This document shows, one piece after another, positions 1-6,157 of a stretch of 26,223 bases of DNA. Below the pieces are notes generated by a model that did not search any database, was not told the DNA's origin, and saw only the letters and a list, made by a program, of their open reading frames with translations. Each line of letters starts with the position of its first letter. Within the stretch, counting starts at the first letter, position 1. A program made the translations under genes and the position numbers. The DNA lies in NCBI GenBank assembly GCA_905234765.1, contig CAJOIF010000042.1, positions 6,877 to 33,099 on the forward strand. The letters run 5' to 3'. Source of the DNA: an uncultured Bacteroidales bacterium. Its GTDB lineage: Bacteria; Bacteroidota; Bacteroidia; Bacteroidales; F082.

Positions 1-48
1 GGATGCTTCTCCGCCATGACGGTTAAAGGCTTTAGAGCAGTGAATCCC

Positions 49-99
49 AGTCTCGTAGTCTCGCGTCTTCTATGTAAACTAAATTTGAACATCTACTTA
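49..99. repeat. Degenerate copy (A) of the modular octamer hairpin repeat
   Basis: Two tandem octamers, AGTCTCGT and AGTCTCGC (49-64), are followed by GTCTTC and a flank whose reverse complement matches the left side of the element at 5661-5715. The shared blocks are TAAGTAGATG and GTTTACATA, separated by 10 bases in both places. Only one arm is recognisable here, so this is probably a decayed or truncated copy in inverted orientation relative to the one at 5661. The rest of positions 1-164 holds no gene that I can support. Confidence 0.6.
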
Positions 100-164
100 T
101 CTATTTTGCGATATACAAAAAAGATAGTGGATAAATTTTCTTATTAATTGAAAATCAGTGATAA

Positions 165-920
165 TTATTGTTTTCTCTTCTTCAGAAAGCCACTTTTCAT
201 CTCGCTATAAATCAAAAACACTGCCGGTTTCTTGTTCAAGTCGCCTTTGAATTGCTTCCATGTGGCGATGTCTTGGCTGATGATTTGTTCGTTGTCGCAA
301 GTGAGATTGCTGGCGATGCAGAGCCTCGTCGACGGGTGCAAATTCTTGCAAAGGTCTTGCAGCATGGCGTTGTTGCGGAAAGGTGTCTCAATGAACAGTT
401 CCGTTTCGTTGTTGGCCAACGAGCGGCGTTCCAGATCCTTGATGGCGTTCTGACGTTCGGGACTCTTGATGGGTAGGTAGCCGTGGAAGGCGAAGGCCTG
501 TCCGTTGAAACCGGAGGCCATCAGCGCAAGGATCATTGCGTTAGGGCCGACCAACGGAACAACTTGAATGCCAGCGGTATGCGCCAGATCCACCACCAAC
601 GCGCCTGGGTCGGCGACGCAGGGTGTGCCGGCTTCAGACATCAAGCCCATGTCTTCCCCTTGCAGGCAGGCACCGAGGTGTTCCATCAGGTCGAGGTTGC
701 GGGCGTTGTGCTTGTCCAGTTCGATGAACTCGATGTCGTCGATGGGGCAGTTCATCCCGATGCGACTCAGTACGCGGCGTGAGGTGCGTGTGTTCTCCAC
801 CACGAAGTGTCTCAGGCGTTTCACGATGTCCAAGGTGCCTTGGGGCAGCACATGGTCGGGTCGGGTGGCACCGAGCAAGTTGGGGACTAAGTAAAGCTTT
901 CCGAATGTGTTGGTAATCAT
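165..920 (-). CDS. RsmI-like SAM-dependent methyltransferase (tetrapyrrole methylase fold)
   Basis: This 251-residue protein belongs to the tetrapyrrole methylase superfamily, in the branch related to RsmI, which 2'-O-methylates C1402 of 16S rRNA. What is visible: an N-terminal beta strand GKLYLVPNLLG in the place of the RsmI segment that normally reads like YVVATPIGN, the diagnostic SAM-site loop EAGTPCVADPG at residues 96-106, and a downstream VGPNAM segment. It is shorter than classical RsmI and lacks the usual C-terminal extension, ending in a basic KKRKQ tail. Bacteroidota commonly carry such a short paralogue, so the exact rRNA target is uncertain. It starts 11 bases after the dnaA stop codon, suggesting co-transcription with dnaA. 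No clear terminator is visible downstream (121-164 is AT-rich). Confidence 0.8.
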   Translation of the reverse strand: MITNTFGKLYLVPNLLGATRPDHVLPQGTLDIVKRLRHFVVENTRTSRRVLSRIGMNCPIDDIEFIELDKHNARNLDLMEHLGACLQGEDMGLMSEAGTPCVADPGALVVDLAHTAGIQVVPLVGPNAMILALMASGFNGQAFAFHGYLPIKSPERQNAIKDLERRSLANNETELFIETPFRNNAMLQDLCKNLHPSTRLCIASNLTCDNEQIISQDIATWKQFKGDLNKKPAVFLIYSEMKSGFLKKRKQ

Positions 921-931
921 CGTTTTGAGGA

Positions 932-2350
932 TTACATGACGATTTTCTTCTCGATTTCAGCCATCATCGCCTTAAATTGTTTGTCGGTCTCAAGGCGGTC
1001 ATTGATGGTCTTGCAGGCATGGTGCACGGTGGCGTGGTCTTTCTTGCCGCATTGCTGTCCGATGGCGGCCAGACTTGCGTTGGAGTATTTCTTGGAGAGA
1101 TACATGGCGATTTGTCGTGCTTGCACCACCTGTTGTTTGCGCGTCTTGAGGGCCAGTTGGTCGGCCGATATCTTGAAGAAGTCACACACGATGTTGATGA
1201 TGTATTCCACCGACAGTTCCTTGACGCTGTTGCGCACGAAGCGGTCGATGATTTGTTGGGTCATCTCGATGGTGATGGCCTTTTTGTTGATGGACGACTG
1301 GGCCATAAGCGAAATCATCACGCCTTCCAGTTCGCGTACGCTGGTGCGCAGGTTAGAGGCGAGGTATTGCACCACGTCATCGGGCAAGTTGATGCCGTTG
1401 GTGTAAAGTTTCTCACGGATGATGGCGGTTCGGGTGGTCACGTCGGGCATTTGAAGGTCGGCGGTGAGACCCCATTTGAAGCGCGACAGCAGCCGCGTCT
1501 CAATGTTCTGCAAATCCGATGGGAACTTGTCGCTCGTGATGACGATCTGCTTGTTGTTTTGGTGCAAGTAGTTGAAAATCTGGAAGAAGACCTCTTGTGT
1601 CCCTGCCTTGCCCGCGAGAAACTGGATGTCATCAATGATGAGTAGGTCGATCATCTGGTAGAAGTGGATGAAGTCGACGCGGTTGTTGTTTTTGGTGGCG
1701 GTAAAGTACTGGTTATAAAGCTGTTCCGCTTGTACATACAGCACCGTCATGTCGGGATGGAGGCGTTTGGCCTCTAGGCCGATGGCGTGGCAGAGGTGGG
1801 TTTTGCCCAAGCCCGTGCCGCTGTAGATGAGCAGCGGGTTGTAGGCCGTGCCGCCGGGTTTACGAGCCACCTCGAGGCCGCACTGACGCGCCACTCGGTT
1901 GCACTCGCCTTCGATGAAGTTGTCGAAGGTGTAGTTCTCGTTGAGTTGGGAGTCAATCTGCCTTTTTTGCAGTCCTGGGATGACGAATGGATTGATAGGG
2001 CCTTCGGACAATTTCTCGGGAGCGGGACGCCCAATGGGATTTTTCGGGTTGTTGCGGTTGGAGCCGGGCATCTGCACCGTGTAGGGACGCTCTGAGCTGT
2101 CCATTACGATGCTGTAGTTCAACTTGGCCTCGGGACCGAGGAAGCGTTTGATGGTCATCCGCAGCAAGTCGATGTATTTCTCTTCCAGCCATTCATAGAA
2201 GAATGGACTCGGCACCTGGATGGTGAGGATGTTGTTGTCGAGCGACACGGGGACGATGGGTTTGAACCATGTGGCAAAACTCTGCGGCTCGGTGTTGTCT
2301 TTGATCACCGAGAGACATTTTTCCCATATTTCGACATGGCGATTGCCCAT
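932..2350 (-). CDS. dnaA: Chromosomal replication initiator protein DnaA
   Basis: DnaA binds DnaA boxes at the origin, forms an ATP-dependent filament and melts the duplex to start replication. The 472-residue length is normal. Domain I is residues 1-90 (WEKCLSVIKDN..FATWFKPI), followed by a short linker. The AAA+ domain has a Walker A at 178-184 (GTGLGKT, catalytic K183) and a Walker B IIDDIQFL with D240/D241. Domain IV carries the signature DNA-binding helix KKDHATVHHACKTI near the C-terminus. A promoter-like TATTTTTG lies on the minus strand about 80 bases upstream. The gene precedes the RsmI-like gene by 11 bases. No gyrB, dnaN or recF neighbours are present, which is usual for Bacteroidota where dnaA often sits alone. 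Confidence 0.98.
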   Translation of the reverse strand: MGNRHVEIWEKCLSVIKDNTEPQSFATWFKPIVPVSLDNNILTIQVPSPFFYEWLEEKYIDLLRMTIKRFLGPEAKLNYSIVMDSSERPYTVQMPGSNRNNPKNPIGRPAPEKLSEGPINPFVIPGLQKRQIDSQLNENYTFDNFIEGECNRVARQCGLEVARKPGGTAYNPLLIYSGTGLGKTHLCHAIGLEAKRLHPDMTVLYVQAEQLYNQYFTATKNNNRVDFIHFYQMIDLLIIDDIQFLAGKAGTQEVFFQIFNYLHQNNKQIVITSDKFPSDLQNIETRLLSRFKWGLTADLQMPDVTTRTAIIREKLYTNGINLPDDVVQYLASNLRTSVRELEGVMISLMAQSSINKKAITIEMTQQIIDRFVRNSVKELSVEYIINIVCDFFKISADQLALKTRKQQVVQARQIAMYLSKKYSNASLAAIGQQCGKKDHATVHHACKTINDRLETDKQFKAMMAEIEKKIVM

Positions 2351-2428
2351 TGAAATCTGCTATTTTGTTGTCGTTCAACTGATAAATTGGAGTCGTCAGA
2401 GACTGTTTCCAGCCTCATTTTGACATGG

Positions 2429-2436
2429 CAAAAATA
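2429..2436 (-). promoter_or_regulatory. Putative dnaA promoter, -7 box TATTTTTG
   Basis: Read on the minus strand, the box is TATTTTTG followed by C, matching the Bacteroidota TAnnTTTG -7 element. It lies about 80 bases before the dnaA start. The upstream -33 TTTG is not convincingly spaced (nearest candidate 25 bases away). Confidence 0.5.
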
Positions 2437-2491
2437 TGCGATTAATTGTTTATAAAAAAATCAAAATCGTATTGATTTTTAATTTTCTTTT

Positions 2492-2505
2492 CTCGTAATT
2501 ACGAG
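2492..2505. other. Perfect 14-base palindrome in the AT-rich yigZ-dnaA gap
   Basis: CTCGTAATTACGAG is a perfect palindrome flanked by TTTT on the left and GAAAA on the right, inside the 198-base AT-rich region between yigZ and dnaA. It could be a weak hairpin, a regulator site for dnaA, or chance. I see no perfect DnaA box nearby. Confidence 0.4.
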
Positions 2506-2548
2506 GAAAATTGACTTAAAATCCAAAATCAATTGGTAAAATGTTGAT

Positions 2549-3163
2549 TTATATTGTGTTGATGTGGGTTATTTTTACCCCGTACAAATTGCTGAATTTT
2601 TCGGCGATTTTTGAAGCGGCATTTTTCCTTGTTGAAAACTCCATGTAGCAGTCCATCTCGAAGCGCGGGTTCAAGGTGTCGAGGTTTTCCTCTTTCATGA
2701 TGCGCATCACGTCGTTCATGAGTGGGTATTCGAACTCCAAACTGTAAATTTCATTTATGGTTTTTTCCACAACCTGCGCGTTGTCAAGGGCTTCGCGCGA
2801 GGCGGTCTTATAGGCGTTGATGAGTCCCGAAGTGCCCAGTTTGATACCGCCAAAATACCTTGTCACTACAACGCAGACATTGGTGACATCCTTCGAAAGA
2901 ATCTGGTTGAGGATGGGTTTGCCCGCCGTGCCAGAGGGTTCGCCGTCGTCGCTGGAGCGGAAGGTTTTCTTGTCGGGACCAATCATGTAGGCGTAGCAGT
3001 GGTGCCTCGCGTCAAAGTATTTCTTCTTGATTTCTGCAATGGCGGCCTTGGCTTCGTCTTCGTTCATCACGGTGAAGGCCTCGGCGATGAACTTGCTGCC
3101 TTTTTCCTTGTAGAGGCCTTCGCCAGGTGCGGCCAACATATTATAGGTGTCGTCCTGGGTCAT
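2549..3163 (-). CDS. YigZ / IMPACT family protein
   Basis: This 204-residue protein is a member of the YigZ/IMPACT (UPF0029) family. The conserved core runs through DARHHCYAYMIG (51-62), the signature SDDGEPSGTAGKPIL (71-85) and VVVTRYFGGIKLGTSGLINAY (98-118), followed by an EF-G-like ferredoxin fold domain at the C-terminus. The eukaryotic homologue IMPACT modulates Gcn2 signalling; the bacterial function is unsettled, although nucleic acid or ribosome-related roles are proposed. The ATG overlaps the stop of the upstream EamA transporter gene by four bases (ATGA), so translation is probably coupled. It has no clear terminator before dnaA. Confidence 0.92.
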   Translation of the reverse strand: MTQDDTYNMLAAPGEGLYKEKGSKFIAEAFTVMNEDEAKAAIAEIKKKYFDARHHCYAYMIGPDKKTFRSSDDGEPSGTAGKPILNQILSKDVTNVCVVVTRYFGGIKLGTSGLINAYKTASREALDNAQVVEKTINEIYSLEFEYPLMNDVMRIMKEENLDTLNPRFEMDCYMEFSTRKNAASKIAEKFSNLYGVKITHINTI

Positions 3164-4020
3164 GGCTTGAGGGTGATGAGGATGACGGCGATGATGGCGA
3201 TGGCCAAGCCCAAATAGTTCTTCCAGGTCAGTTTTTCCTTGAAAAGCAACCAGCCTGTCAGTGCAGTCACGCTGACCACACCTATGTTATATACAGGGAA
3301 CAGCACCACGTTGTCGAAACAGCGCATGGCGTGATAGACGCAGTAGGTCGAAAAGAAGTTGATGACGCCTAAGCCGATGCCGCCGAGGGCACTTTTCCAC
3401 TGCCATTTCGACTTGCCTCTGACGAGGTCGTAGGCCACAATGAGGATGCCAAACAGCAAGGCGATGAAATAGATGAAGGCAATCATGAAACTCATGTCTT
3501 CGGCTTCGTTGCGTTGTTCGGTGAGTTTCATCAGGATGTCGCCCGTGCCTGTCCCGAAAAAGATGAGAATGGGTAATAACCAATTGATTTTGTTTGTTTT
3601 ATCAGTTTGCCCTTTTCCGCCTACCACCAACACCAACGCCACCAATGCCAGCAGGATGCCCATCGTAGCAACAAAATTCAGCTTCTCGCTAAACAACACC
3701 ACGCCCGCCAAAGTGGGTAACACTACCGACAATTTGCTCGATAGTGAAGTGACCGTCACGCCGGAGCGTTGGGTGGAGGCCGTCATCAGCACGTAGGTGA
3801 AGATGAACCAAAAGCCCGTAACCAGAGAAAGCCCGAACCATGGCTCCGCGACCAACTGCGGCAGGGTGTCGAACTGCTTGCACAGCAGGAAGCCCGTGCC
3901 TGCCGCGAAGACATAGTTCCACATCAGCGCCTGGTGGTTATCGAGGTGGAAGCGTTCGAAGAGGCGCATCGCCACGAAGACGCCGGTGGAGAATACTATG
4001 GCAAGGATAAGGTAAATCAC
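3160..4020 (-). CDS. EamA/DMT-superfamily inner-membrane transporter
   Basis: The 286-residue product has about ten hydrophobic segments arranged as two five-helix halves, the normal architecture of drug/metabolite transporter (EamA) permeases. Recognisable EamA features are the N-terminal MIYLILAIVFSTGVFVAMRLFERF helix, SKLSVVLPTLAGVVLFSEKL in the first repeat, and VTALTGWLLFKEKLTWKNYLGLAIAIIAVILI in the second. The substrate cannot be predicted from sequence. It lies 13 bases downstream of the DUF2442 gene and overlaps yigZ by four bases, so DUF4160-DUF2442-EamA-yigZ looks like one transcription unit on the minus strand. Confidence 0.85.
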   Translation of the reverse strand: MIYLILAIVFSTGVFVAMRLFERFHLDNHQALMWNYVFAAGTGFLLCKQFDTLPQLVAEPWFGLSLVTGFWFIFTYVLMTASTQRSGVTVTSLSSKLSVVLPTLAGVVLFSEKLNFVATMGILLALVALVLVVGGKGQTDKTNKINWLLPILIFFGTGTGDILMKLTEQRNEAEDMSFMIAFIYFIALLFGILIVAYDLVRGKSKWQWKSALGGIGLGVINFFSTYCVYHAMRCFDNVVLFPVYNIGVVSVTALTGWLLFKEKLTWKNYLGLAIAIIAVILITLKP

Positions 4021-4033
4021 GGGGCAAACCTAA

Positions 4034-4267
4034 TTAGGCAGCTTTGCCAATGTCGTAGAGAAACTCGGGAGCAAGGTCGGCACCATTGGCCCATTCGATG
4101 GTGTAGCCGGTCAGACCGTATTGGATGAATTTGTCATGATCCAACAACTCGCTGAAGACCTCACCGGTAAGGTAAGGTTTGAGGTCGGCCAATTTGCGAC
4201 TGCCGTCATTGAAGGTAATCAGCAATTCATAATCTCCAACATATTCTGCGTCAATGATTTTCAACAT
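4034..4267 (-). CDS. DUF2442 small protein
   Basis: This 77-residue protein matches DUF2442: it starts with a beta-rich LKIIDAEYVGDYELLITFNDGSRKLADL segment, then a LTGEVFSELLDHDKFIQYGL helix region and the typical GYTIEWANGADLAPEFLYD ending. The family's molecular role is not established, but it is repeatedly found next to DUF4160 genes, and here it follows one by 15 bases. It has a strong Shine-Dalgarno sequence, AAGGAGG, seven bases before the ATG, unlike most genes in the window. This may reflect acquisition or a need for high expression relative to its partner. Toxin-antitoxin-like stoichiometric pairing is a hypothesis only. Confidence 0.85.
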   Translation of the reverse strand: MLKIIDAEYVGDYELLITFNDGSRKLADLKPYLTGEVFSELLDHDKFIQYGLTGYTIEWANGADLAPEFLYDIGKAA

Positions 4268-4274
4268 AGTTTTG

Positions 4275-4281
4275 CCTCCTT
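4275..4281 (-). promoter_or_regulatory. Strong Shine-Dalgarno sequence of the DUF2442 gene
   Basis: Minus-strand AAGGAGG is seven bases from the ATG at 4267. Bacteroidota genes rarely use such sites, so it stands out. It lies in the 15-base gap between the DUF4160 stop and the DUF2442 start. Confidence 0.75.
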
Positions 4282-4282
4282 G

Positions 4283-4540
4283 TTATTTAAGCGGTTCGAT
4301 TCTGCCAAGTTTGTCACCATTTTGGGCTTTTTCCCACAAGGAAAGGATTTCAGTTTCGTGCAAGTCCATCCACTCATTAACCTTGGCAATGACTTTTGAC
4401 GGCGCTTTTCCGTCTACAACCCTGTCAAGCACACTAATACTGCACTCATAATCGCCATAGGTGAAATGAATATGCGGCGGATTATGGTCGCGCCAATAGA
4501 GGCTTACTATGATTCCATAGAATCTGCTGATTTCAGGCAT
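4283..4540 (-). CDS. DUF4160 small protein
   Basis: This 85-residue protein matches DUF4160. It begins MPEISRFYGIIVSLYW and carries the diagnostic RDHNPPHIHFTYGDYECSI motif (about residues 17-35), with conserved histidines in PPHIHF. A helical segment, SKVIAKVNEWMDLHETEILSLWEKAQNG, follows. The motif is the usual marker of this family, whose activity is not known to me. It is the first gene of the minus-strand unit running to yigZ and is paired with DUF2442. A TAATTTTG box lies 29 bases upstream. Confidence 0.87.
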   Translation of the reverse strand: MPEISRFYGIIVSLYWRDHNPPHIHFTYGDYECSISVLDRVVDGKAPSKVIAKVNEWMDLHETEILSLWEKAQNGDKLGRIEPLK

Positions 4541-4568
4541 AATGGTCTTCTATTTTTTCAATACGCTG

Positions 4569-4576
4569 CAAAATTA
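4569..4576 (-). promoter_or_regulatory. Putative promoter of the DUF4160-DUF2442-EamA-yigZ unit, -7 box TAATTTTG
   Basis: Minus-strand TAATTTTG followed by CAGC lies 29 bases before the DUF4160 start and is divergent from the prmC promoter 43 bases away. The -33 element is not clear. Confidence 0.55.
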
Positions 4577-4618
4577 AACAAAAAACCTTGCTTCTCGTGT
4601 TTTCCAAAACTTTTTCCA

Positions 4619-4626
4619 TAGTTTTG
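4619..4626 (+). promoter_or_regulatory. Putative prmC promoter, -7 box TAGTTTTG
   Basis: TAGTTTTG followed by C lies 16 bases before the prmC ATG, giving a very short 5' leader of about ten bases. Confidence 0.5.
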
Positions 4627-4642
4627 CCACAAAATTGGGCAA

Positions 4643-5503
4643 ATGATTGGATTTAATTTGCAGAAAACCAAACGCCATTTCACCGAGGCGTTGGCCGTGA
4701 CCTTCCCTCAGCGCGAGGCGGAACAACTGATGCGCATCCTTTTGGAAGACCTTTTCGGCATCGACCTGAAACGCCAGCTGATGGAACCTGAATTGCGCAT
4801 TGACGAGTGGCAATATCACCAGTTGGAAGAAGCAGTGAAGCACTTGCTTTTGGGCGAGCCGGTGCAGTACGTGACGGGCATGGCGCGTTTCGGCGACCTA
4901 TTAATAAAGGTGTCGCCGGCGGTGCTCATCCCGCGCCCCGAGACGGATGAAATGGTGCAGAAGATTTGCGCCTCGCTGCCAAAGGAAAAGAATATACGCA
5001 TTTGGGACATCGGCACAGGCTCAGGCTGCATCGCCATTGCCTTGGCCCAGCATTTCCCCAATGCCGAAGTCATCGCCTTCGATGTCTCGGAGGAAGCCCT
5101 GAAAATCGCCAAGGAAAATGCCGAAAGCAACGGCGTAAAGGTGACTTTCGTGCAAGACGATGTCTTGAATCCCCAATCCGAGTTTTTCAGCCAGCCCGTC
5201 GATTTGGTGGTGAGCAACCCACCCTACGTTTGCGACAGCGAGCGCGCCGCAATGGAAAAGAACGTCCTCGACTGGGAACCTGAAAATGCTTTGTTTGTCC
5301 CTGACAATGATCCTTTGTTGTTTTATCGACAAATCTTGCGTTTGGCGAAAAACCAATTGAACCCCGACGGCCAAGTTTGGTTCGAAATTAATGAAGCAAA
5401 AGGGGTGGAAATGCTGCATCTTTGCCATGGAATGGGCTTCGCCGAGGCGGAAATCTTGACTGATTTTGCGGACAACCCCCGTTTTTTGAGGATTTTTCCC
5501 TAA
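4643..5503 (+). CDS. prmC: Peptide chain release factor N5-glutamine methyltransferase PrmC
   Basis: PrmC (HemK) methylates the glutamine of the GGQ motif in release factors RF1 and RF2 using SAM, which raises termination efficiency. The 286-residue length is normal. An N-terminal helical substrate-binding domain (about 1-95) contains GEPVQYVTGMARFGDL and the conserved VLIPRPETDEMV. The SAM-binding motif DIGTGSGCIAIALA starts at D122, and the catalytic NPPY tetrapeptide is at residues 192-195 (VVSNPPYV). The gene is monocistronic between a divergent unit and a long gap with a terminator at 5621-5656. Confidence 0.97.
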   Translation: MIGFNLQKTKRHFTEALAVTFPQREAEQLMRILLEDLFGIDLKRQLMEPELRIDEWQYHQLEEAVKHLLLGEPVQYVTGMARFGDLLIKVSPAVLIPRPETDEMVQKICASLPKEKNIRIWDIGTGSGCIAIALAQHFPNAEVIAFDVSEEALKIAKENAESNGVKVTFVQDDVLNPQSEFFSQPVDLVVSNPPYVCDSERAAMEKNVLDWEPENALFVPDNDPLLFYRQILRLAKNQLNPDGQVWFEINEAKGVEMLHLCHGMGFAEAEILTDFADNPRFLRIFP

Positions 5504-5508
5504 TTTTG
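5501..5508 (+). promoter_or_regulatory. Possible promoter box TAATTTTG overlapping the prmC stop codon
   Basis: TAATTTTG followed by CC begins at the prmC stop codon (TAA). It would start a short transcript covering the 5531-5581 ORF and ending at the 5621-5656 terminator. The -33 element is not well spaced. Confidence 0.35.
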
Positions 5509-5530
5509 CCGCCCGAATTAACACAAGCCA

Positions 5531-5581
5531 ATGGATTTCAATCATAAACCGTTGATTATTAATGTTTTAGGGGGGGGGTGA
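5531..5581 (+). CDS. Possible 16-codon leader ORF or gene remnant ending in a G9 tract
   Basis: ATG at 5531 opens a reading frame encoding MDFNHKPLIINVLGGG, closed by TGA immediately after nine consecutive G (5570-5578). With one more G the frame would extend 12 more codons, and with one fewer G eight more codons. It lies between the box at 5501 and a strong terminator. It could be a leader peptide, a length-variable switch, the fossil start of a lost gene, or non-coding. There is no homology evidence. Confidence 0.25.
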   Translation: MDFNHKPLIINVLGGG

Positions 5582-5620
5582 TAAACTCCAACTCCTTGAC
5601 TTATAGCTTGTTATAAACCC

Positions 5621-5656
5621 ATCCGATGCGAGACTTTGTCTTGCTTCGGATTTTTT
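5621..5656 (+). terminator. Strong rho-independent terminator
   Basis: ATCCGA pairs with TCGGAT and, inside it, GCGAGAC pairs with GTCTTGC (one G:U) across a TTT loop. Six T follow. This terminates transcription from prmC and/or the 5501 box. The 314-base gap 5504-5817 otherwise contains the G9 micro-ORF and repeat copy B. Confidence 0.85.
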
Positions 5657-5660
5657 ATTG

Positions 5661-5767
5661 TAAGTAGATGAGCATGATTTGTTTACATAAAAGACTCGAG
5701 ACTTCGAGACGCGGGACGCGAGACATAAGCCTCGTCCCGTGTCCCGTAGTCCCGTGTCCCGTGTCAA
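5661..5767. repeat. Modular octamer hairpin repeat, copy B
   Basis: The left arm (5693-5724) is a tandem of GACTCGA, GACTTCGA, GACGCGG, GACGCGA and GAC. After a six-base loop (ATAAGC), the right arm (5731-5767) is a tandem of GTCCCGT/AGTCCCGT units ending GTCAAAA. The two arms form an imperfect long hairpin. The left flank (5661-5692) is homologous to the inverted flank of copy A near 71-99. Confidence 0.8.
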
Positions 5768-5817
5768 AAGAAATTGCAGTTTGATTTTGTACAGATATAT
5801 CAATTAACTTACTGAAA

Positions 5818-6144
5818 ATGAGAATAGAAAAACAGAAACTGAAAACCGTCGTGCTATCACTGGCATTGGCGGGAATGTTGTGGCCGGCTGGTGCTTCCGC
5901 GCAAGGCGGATTGTTTAGGCCTGAAAATCCTGAACCCAGCCGCAGCTTATTAAACCGAAGCGGAAGCAATGCACAAGAAGGCGTCACCCTCCAGAACTTT
6001 GGTGAGAACCAAGACGGCATAACCCTGCAGAACTTCGGCGAGACGGCCCCACTTGGCAGCGGATGGCTTGTCCTCATGGGCGCTGGTTTTGGCTATGCCG
6101 CATTGAAACAGAGAAAAACAACAAAAAGCAATCGAAATAAATAA
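5818..6144 (+). CDS. Small secreted protein with tandem 11-residue repeat and membrane-anchor-like C-terminus
   Basis: The 108-residue product has a basic N-terminus (MRIEKQKLK), a hydrophobic signal segment and a likely cleavage site after GASA. A repeated unit, EGVTLQNFGEN and DGITLQNFGET (about residues 56-78), is followed directly by PLGSGWLVLMGAGFGYAALKQRK: a Pro-Leu-Gly-Ser-Gly motif, one hydrophobic helix and a basic tail. That tripartite end resembles Bacteroidota C-terminal sorting signals of the PID-CTERM kind, though the exact motif differs. I do not recognise the protein family. It precedes the lipoprotein gene by 13 bases and is probably co-transcribed with it. No clear TAnnTTTG box is visible upstream. 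Confidence 0.7.
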   Translation: MRIEKQKLKTVVLSLALAGMLWPAGASAQGGLFRPENPEPSRSLLNRSGSNAQEGVTLQNFGENQDGITLQNFGETAPLGSGWLVLMGAGFGYAALKQRKTTKSNRNK

Positions 6145-6149
6145 GGAGA
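6143..6149 (+). promoter_or_regulatory. Shine-Dalgarno sequence of the lipoprotein gene
   Basis: AAGGAGA lies eight bases before the ATG at 6158, straddling the stop codon of the preceding gene. Such sites are uncommon in this window. Confidence 0.65.
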
Positions 6150-6157
6150 ACCATACA

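Noticed and set aside
2351..2548. Replication origin beside dnaA
   Set aside because: The gap is AT-rich and contains palindromes but I found no clear TTATCCACA boxes; only near matches (for example at 126-134 outside the gap).
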